A DNA stretch of 64,000 nucleotides from Denitrovibrio acetiphilus DSM 12809 (GTDB taxonomy: Bacteria > Chrysiogenota > Deferribacteres > Deferribacterales > Geovibrionaceae): contig NC_013943.1 of assembly GCF_000025725.1 (NCBI RefSeq), forward strand, positions 744,001 to 808,000, in the 5' to 3' direction. The position numbers were made by a program, and so were the translations under genes. The notes under the pieces are model-generated. The model searched no databases and had not been told where the DNA came from. It saw only the letters and a program-made list of their open reading frames with translations. Shown piece by piece: positions 59,176-64,000 of the stretch. Each line of letters begins with the position of its first letter. Within the stretch, counting starts at the first letter, position 1.

Positions 59176-59195
59176 TAGAAAATAAACGAAATTTT

Positions 59196-59226
59196 AGGGG
59201 CGCTCGTTTTGGGCGCCCTGTTTTTC
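59196..59226 (+). terminator. Terminator after the decahaem cytochrome gene
   Basis: GGGCGC and GCGCCC arms around TCGTTTTG, then TGTTTTTC. Between this and the next gene (59227-59478) no gene is seen. Confidence 0.75.
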
Positions 59227-59478
59227 AATAATTAAACTGTTTTAATATGATATCACTTTGTCGGAAATTGTTGCTGGTTTTAGGGCGGCAGTAAATTAAG
59301 AATAGGGCTTATGCTGGGAGTATGTTCGTTTATGAATACTCAGATACACGGCAATTCCGGTGGTTAAGTGCTGATTCTGTGATATATTTTATTTATAGTG
59401 ATGTGAAGCTCTTTTTTTAAGTGTGAATCTTGATTAATGGCTGCATCAATCTTTTTTTTATTTATTTTGGAGCTGATG

Positions 59479-60534
59479 ATGAGAATATATGCGATTATTG
59501 CTGTCATGGTCTTCAGCGTCTTTTTAAGCTTCAACTCGTACAGTGCGCCAACGGCAGTCCTAGATGACGAAAACTGTATGATGTGTCACAAATATCCGGG
59601 GCTTACCCGCGTTAATGATGAAGGTTATCTCCGACTATTTTTTGTAGAATCAGAGCGGTATGACCATTCTGTCCACACGAAAGTGAAATGTTCGGGGTGC
59701 CATACTGACGTGACTGAGATACCCCACAAAGAAGCTAAAAAAGTTGACTGTACTACAGAATGCCACATAAAAAATAGTGGCTCAGAAAAACCATTCTCCC
59801 ACAAAAAAATACAGGATGACCTGCAAGCCAGTATACATAATCCGGAAAATGAATATGTCAGGGCGAAGATAATAGAAGATTTTCCTACCTGCACTAATTG
59901 CCACAATAACCCGTCTTATAGGTTTCTTGAAAATGATATAGACAGTGTATCTGACGCCAGACATAAAAAGAGAGTTTTGCAGAAATGTAATGTTTGTCAC
60001 GACAACACTGCTGAATATACATATTTTTTTAACCACGTTACCCACAGGATAAAAGATCTTGCACCTTCTGAGGATGTTGTTGAAACCTGCAGCAAATGCC
60101 ACTCCAAAGACGATATGGCAAAGAAACATAAACTTAAGAATGCTGCTGCTACATATCTTGATACCTTCCACGGAAAAGCTGTTGAGTTCGGGCTGGAGAA
60201 TGCACCGACCTGTATTGACTGCCATGTTAAAACAGGTGAATCAGCTCACAAGATTATGAGCTATAAAAATCCTCAAAGCGCAACTTTCGAAGAGAACAGG
60301 TACCTGGCATGTAAAGATTCTGACTGTCATGCAAACCCTGGTAAAGGATTCGGAACCATAAGGATGCACACTGTTATAGACAAGAACATCTATCCGGTTG
60401 AATTCTATACGGCACTTGGTTTTACCATTCTTACCATCGGCGCATTTTATCCGCTGCTTGGTTTGATGATTCTTGAGCTGATACGGGAGCTGTTCCCTAA
60501 CTTCAGCTTCAGAAGAAAAAAGAAAAAGGACTAA
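59479..60534 (+). CDS. Multihaem cytochrome c with C-terminal membrane anchor, about eight haem sites
   Basis: About 351 residues from ATG 59479 (GGAG 6 bp upstream). A signal peptide (IYAIIAVMVFSVFLSFNSYSA) is followed by six canonical CXXCH sites (CMMCH, CSGCH, CTNCH, CNVCH, CSKCH, CIDCH) and two with wider spacing, CTTECH and CKDSDCH. Many extra His can act as distal ligands. Near the end a hydrophobic helix (YTALGFTILTIGAFYPLLGLM) anchors it, with a very basic tail. It probably takes electrons from the cytochrome b encoded next. Four further genes follow with small gaps or overlaps. Confidence 0.85.
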   Translation: MRIYAIIAVMVFSVFLSFNSYSAPTAVLDDENCMMCHKYPGLTRVNDEGYLRLFFVESERYDHSVHTKVKCSGCHTDVTEIPHKEAKKVDCTTECHIKNSGSEKPFSHKKIQDDLQASIHNPENEYVRAKIIEDFPTCTNCHNNPSYRFLENDIDSVSDARHKKRVLQKCNVCHDNTAEYTYFFNHVTHRIKDLAPSEDVVETCSKCHSKDDMAKKHKLKNAAATYLDTFHGKAVEFGLENAPTCIDCHVKTGESAHKIMSYKNPQSATFEENRYLACKDSDCHANPGKGFGTIRMHTVIDKNIYPVEFYTALGFTILTIGAFYPLLGLMILELIRELFPNFSFRRKKKKD

Positions 60535-60546
60535 GAGGGTACTGAC

Positions 60547-61440
60547 ATGATGAGAAAAATGCCACTGATTAAAGTGAAAAACGGCGAAAAACATTATTTG
60601 AAAATTACGCACGGGCAGAAGCGTCAGCACTATATTCTTATGACAACATTCTTGCTTCTCGTCCTTACAGGGTTCCCTCTTAAGTTTCATTATTATGGCT
60701 GGGCGGGTTCCACAATAGAGTTTCTGGGCGGACTGACTGTCACCAGAATAATCCACCGGATCTCCGGGGTGATCATGGTCGGTCTGTTCTTTTACCACTG
60801 GTATTACCTTATAAAGAACGTCATGAACTATTATGTGACACCGGCAAGAAAGACAGGCACATATTCCTTTAAAGAGCTGATGTTGTTTATGTATTATTCT
60901 CCAATGTGTCCACGTAAAAAAGACTGGGACGATATAGTAGACTTTGTTAAGTTTGCTCTTTTCATCTCCGACGAGAGACCTAAACATGAAAGATTTCACT
61001 GGAGAGAGAAGTTCGATTACTGGGCTGTTTTCTGGGGTATCCCCGTGCTTGGGATAACGGGTATTTTTTTGTGGTTTCCCGTATGGGCATCTTCTTTTAT
61101 GCCGGGCTGGGCGGTTAATATTAGTTACATAGCTCACTCAGATGAGGCAATGCTTGCTGTCAGTGTTATTTTTATCTGGCACATGTACAACGCCCATGTC
61201 AATTACGATAAATTTCCTATGTCGCCTCTGTTTATCACCGGATATCTGCCGGAAGACCTTATGAAGCATGAATACTATGTGGAGTGGGCAAGGATAAACA
61301 ACGTTGTCGAGAAAGATCCGTCTCTTATGGTGGATATAGACAAGCAGGAGGAAAACGAGAAGCTTTCACACGAAGAGAAGCTGAAGATCGTCAGAGATCA
61401 GATGTCCTTTCTCAGGAAAAATGACAGGGGAGAGGAATAA
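60547..61440 (+). CDS. Membrane cytochrome b (formate-dehydrogenase-gamma/Ni-hydrogenase b-type)
   Basis: 297 residues with four membrane helices. Histidines that can bind two haems b lie in HGQKRQHYILM (helix 1), RIIHRISGVIMVGLFFYHWYY (helix 2) and IFIWHMYNAHVNY (helix 4). This is the layout of quinol-oxidising or quinone-reducing b-type subunits. With the cytochromes c on both sides it should move electrons between the menaquinone pool and the periplasm. The stop overlaps the next start (AATGA). Confidence 0.85.
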   Translation: MMRKMPLIKVKNGEKHYLKITHGQKRQHYILMTTFLLLVLTGFPLKFHYYGWAGSTIEFLGGLTVTRIIHRISGVIMVGLFFYHWYYLIKNVMNYYVTPARKTGTYSFKELMLFMYYSPMCPRKKDWDDIVDFVKFALFISDERPKHERFHWREKFDYWAVFWGIPVLGITGIFLWFPVWASSFMPGWAVNISYIAHSDEAMLAVSVIFIWHMYNAHVNYDKFPMSPLFITGYLPEDLMKHEYYVEWARINNVVEKDPSLMVDIDKQEENEKLSHEEKLKIVRDQMSFLRKNDRGEE

Positions 61441-62294
61441 TGAGCAGAAAACCAACAATACTGAAAAAAATATACTGTATCCTCGGCATTGCCCTGATGG
61501 TCTACTGCGGATACATAGTCGAGATATTAGTAATGCACATCTGGCACAAAGCTCCGCATAGTGAGCATTCAGATGTTGTCATGACAGAAGACGACAGGCT
61601 TTTTAAAGAGATGCTCGAAGGGGTTGAAAAAGACCACAAAGGCGTAGCCCGTAAAGATATGAACGAAACACATAAACTTTATGAGTTTCATAAATCTGAA
61701 CGCAAAGCTGTGCTCGATACACAGAGCTTATGTGTTGCCTGCCATGGTGATGTCCCCCATGATAAAAAGAAAGAGATCAGAGCTTTTCTGAATATGCATA
61801 CTTTTTTTATGGCTTGCGAAACATGTCATATCAAAACCGGCGAAGGTGTAGAAACAAAATTCGTCTGGTATGACAAACAGTCTGGTGAACAGAAAGATAC
61901 GATAGGTCTTAATGTGTACCTTGGCGACACTCCTTACAAGTTGCTGCCGCTGAAAAAGGGTGTGGAAGACGGCAGGATATATGACACTGACCCAATGATA
62001 AAGTATGTTGCAGAGTTCAGGGCGAACGTCACCAATATGCTCCCGTCTGCTAAAAGTGCTTCTCTTAAGGTTATCCACAGACCTATGTCTGAGCTTAAAG
62101 ATGTTGTCCGTTGTGATGACTGCCATACTAAAGACAGAGCTACAGCTTATCTGCCTTATAAAGAGATCGGATACCCTGACAGACGTGTTGACCAGCTTAT
62201 AGGAAACGAAGTCGTTGGTATGATTGAAAAGTATAAGAAGTTCTATCTGCCGGATTTTCTGATCCCTAAAGAGGAAACTGAGAGTGAAAATTAA
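61440..62294 (+). CDS. Membrane-anchored trihaem cytochrome c
   Basis: 284 residues. An uncleaved N-terminal helix (IYCILGIALMVYCGYIVEILVM) anchors a periplasmic domain with three haem sites, CVACH (about 98), CETCH (about 123) and CDDCH (about 224). The gap of about 100 residues between sites two and three holds a folded region. Encoded between cytochrome b and an NHL protein, it is probably a subunit of the quinone-linked complex. Confidence 0.82.
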   Translation: MSRKPTILKKIYCILGIALMVYCGYIVEILVMHIWHKAPHSEHSDVVMTEDDRLFKEMLEGVEKDHKGVARKDMNETHKLYEFHKSERKAVLDTQSLCVACHGDVPHDKKKEIRAFLNMHTFFMACETCHIKTGEGVETKFVWYDKQSGEQKDTIGLNVYLGDTPYKLLPLKKGVEDGRIYDTDPMIKYVAEFRANVTNMLPSAKSASLKVIHRPMSELKDVVRCDDCHTKDRATAYLPYKEIGYPDRRVDQLIGNEVVGMIEKYKKFYLPDFLIPKEETESEN

Positions 62295-63165
62295 AATATA
62301 TTTAGCTGTTTTTCTGTTCTGCGTCAGTTTAAGTGCTTCCGCAGAAAGGGTTACAGCGTCTTTACTATATAAAATACAGATGGGAGACCACTCTGCACCA
62401 ACGGATGTTGTTTTAGAAAGCGACGGTTCGGTTGGTGTTTATGATGCTTATGCCGGGAGCTATACCGTTTATGTGGATGGTGCTGCCGGTAATACTGTGA
62501 GCAGAGACTTTCTTAAAGGCGGAAACTGCCTTGTCAGAAACGGCAACTATTTTCTGTTCTGCAACAGTGAGCACGAGAGCCTTGATATGCTTTCGGCAGG
62601 GTTTGGAGTGTATCAGTCTTTCCGTCTGCCTGCAGAGCTGAAAGGGAGATATGACCCCACAGATGCTCTTGTTGCTGATGGTCACATATTCAGCGTAGAT
62701 AATGATAACCATAGGATTATTAAAACTGATATCACAACAAATAGGTTTGAAAAATCCGTTGGAGTGTACGGAGGCAGAAAGCTGGAGTTCTGGTATCCCT
62801 TTGCTCTTGCGGTTGACTCCAAAGGTGTTTTGTATGTTTCAGAAGTGCTCAACACCAGAGTGCAGAAGATCACAAAAGAGCTGAAGTTTTATGAAATATT
62901 CGGTAAGTGGGGGATAAAACCAGGGGAATTTTACAGACCGACGGGTATTGCGGTTCATAAAGGGGGCACATTATTAATCGCTGACGGTTATACAGGTGTG
63001 GTTCAATATCTGGACAGAGATGGTCGTTTCGAAGGTGTTCTGAAAGATGAAGCCGGCAAAAGGCTTGAGTTTGGCTCTGTAACCCATATAAGGATCAACG
63101 GAGATAAACTTGCGGTTGTCGATGCATTTAACAGATCAGTTTTTATATACGAATTAGGGGATTAA
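62284..63165 (+). CDS. Periplasmic NHL-repeat (beta-propeller) protein
   Basis: 293 residues from GTG 62284, with GAGGA upstream, overlapping the previous gene by 11 bp. A signal peptide (IYLAVFLFCVSLSASA) precedes a propeller with repeats such as DALVADGHIFSVDNDNHRIIK, ALAVDSKGVLYVSEVLNTRVQKI and GIAVHKGGTLLIADGYTGVVQYL, each of the NHL pattern. It has no haem site. NHL proteins often accompany multihaem cytochrome genes in metal-reducing bacteria, perhaps as assembly or docking parts. Confidence 0.85.
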   Translation: MKIKIYLAVFLFCVSLSASAERVTASLLYKIQMGDHSAPTDVVLESDGSVGVYDAYAGSYTVYVDGAAGNTVSRDFLKGGNCLVRNGNYFLFCNSEHESLDMLSAGFGVYQSFRLPAELKGRYDPTDALVADGHIFSVDNDNHRIIKTDITTNRFEKSVGVYGGRKLEFWYPFALAVDSKGVLYVSEVLNTRVQKITKELKFYEIFGKWGIKPGEFYRPTGIAVHKGGTLLIADGYTGVVQYLDRDGRFEGVLKDEAGKRLEFGSVTHIRINGDKLAVVDAFNRSVFIYELGD

Positions 63166-63167
63166 CA

Positions 63168-64000
63168 TTGAGAAAGCTTTTATTCATTATCCCTGTGCTG
63201 GCGCTCTGCTTGTGGAGTGCTTACGCAGAAGATGTAACAAAACTTAACCCTGATTCATCAAAGCAGTGTGCGCTCTGCCACTATGAATGGATGCCCCAGT
63301 TCCTGTTTGAGCTGAAGGGCACAGAGCTTGTTGATTACCAGAAAGAGAAAGTCGTTGCCGAGGATAAGATGTGTTTCAGCTGTCACAACGGAACAGTGGA
63401 TGACAGCAGGATAAGGGTTTGGTCAGGGGATATGCACAATATGTCTGATAAGATTCCCGAACACATGAATATCCCTGTTGATCTCCCGCTGGAGGGCAAA
63501 TCTCTGGGGTGTCGAACCTGCCATACTGCACATGCCACAGGAAATCCGACGCAGGAAGGTGTCGCCGGAAGTATTTTTCTGCGTAGAGAGAATGGTGAGT
63601 CGCAGCTTTGTGAAGCGTGCCATACAGAAATAGGCGGCGGCATCCATAAGTCCCACCCTCTTAAAGAGTTAAAAGAGAATAGAGCAGTCATTGAAAAAGA
63701 CCTGAAAGCCTCCTATGGGAAACTTGGCAGTGAAGGTCGTGTGATTTGCGAAAGCTGCCATACCCCGCATTCGCCAAAAGATAAAAATCTCTTAGTTTAT
63801 AAAATAGATAACTCCAGAATATGCTCTGTCTGCCATGAGGATAAACTGAATATCGGCGGGCATACATATGTTAAGGGGATGATGAATCACCCAGTAAATG
63901 TTGTGCAGGAAGACGCCTCTGCTGTGCAGAAAACAAAAGACTCCGGAGGGAAATACACCGAAGGAGATAAAATTATCTGCATGACCTGCCATACTCCGCA
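63168..64000 (+). CDS. Multihaem cytochrome c, truncated by the window end
   Basis: Starts at TTG 63168, 2 bp after the NHL stop, with AGGGG 7 bp upstream. Signal peptide MRKLLFIIPVLALCLWSAYA. In the 277 codons visible there are seven haem sites (CALCH, CFSCH, CRTCH, CEACH, CESCH, CSVCH, CMTCH), and the frame continues past the right edge, so more are likely. The spacing resembles doubled CXXCH cytochromes (NapC-type soluble or cytochrome c7-like). It is likely the periplasmic shuttle or surface partner in the cluster. Confidence 0.85.
   Translation, partial: MRKLLFIIPVLALCLWSAYAEDVTKLNPDSSKQCALCHYEWMPQFLFELKGTELVDYQKEKVVAEDKMCFSCHNGTVDDSRIRVWSGDMHNMSDKIPEHMNIPVDLPLEGKSLGCRTCHTAHATGNPTQEGVAGSIFLRRENGESQLCEACHTEIGGGIHKSHPLKELKENRAVIEKDLKASYGKLGSEGRVICESCHTPHSPKDKNLLVYKIDNSRICSVCHEDKLNIGGHTYVKGMMNHPVNVVQEDASAVQKTKDSGGKYTEGDKIICMTCHTP

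Overview
The window looks like the chromosome of a Gram-negative, respiratory anaerobe with moderate G+C (about 42-44% by eye). Multihaem c-type cytochromes (an OmcA/MtrC-type decahaem protein, a b-type membrane cytochrome and further multihaem proteins), two RND efflux systems and Cache-PAS-GGDEF sensors fit a member of the Deferribacterota (Denitrovibrio/Geovibrio-like). That placement is an inference from gene content; no search was run.

Layout. 1-7.8 kb: end of an RlmI-like methyltransferase, then a TetR-controlled RND efflux operon whose outer-membrane factor carries an extra N-terminal binding-protein-like domain. 7.8-22.1 kb: housekeeping genes (ArsR regulator, sulfotransferase-like protein, tRNA-Cys, tRNA-Gly, an operon of a radical SAM protein, an outer-membrane protein, nadB and an MnmC-like methyltransferase, two tandem diguanylate cyclases, eno, an M29 aminopeptidase, asnS).

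22.4-41.7 kb: a 19.25-kb genomic island that splits a tRNA-Leu(UAA) gene in its anticodon arm. The 5' half of the tRNA is at 22383, the 3' half ends at 41717, and the 10-bp core CTTAAAATCC is present at both junctions. The rejoined element ends form a palindromic attP. The island brings its own intact tRNA-Leu(UAA) and no recognisable integrase. Its cargo is defence-like: a PD-(D/E)XK protein with two small paralogous partners, an HNH protein, a second PD-(D/E)XK protein with a SEC-C partner, an RHH regulator, XRE regulators and two lipoproteins. Five copies of a 29-bp dyad (11-bp arms, 7-bp spacer, like a tyrosine-recombinase site) lie at the borders of gene modules. Six insertion sequences (two IS256, two IS5, two IS21) have landed in the island; the interrupted genes can be rebuilt from the target-site duplications.

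41.7-55.8 kb: host genes again: a receiver protein, an XRE regulator, MarR plus an EamA exporter, a histidine kinase with an NMT1-type sensor domain, and a CpxRA-like system divergent from a second RND efflux operon. An IS4-family element has inserted 24 bp before that operon's first start codon, separating it from candidate CpxR boxes. 55.8-64 kb: a gene-poor 1-kb stretch with hairpin repeats, then a cytochrome cluster (decahaem OmcA-like protein with an apparent frameshift behind its signal peptide, haem-rich membrane cytochrome, cytochrome b, trihaem cytochrome, NHL protein, multihaem cytochrome cut by the window end), probably an electron route between the quinone pool and the cell surface.
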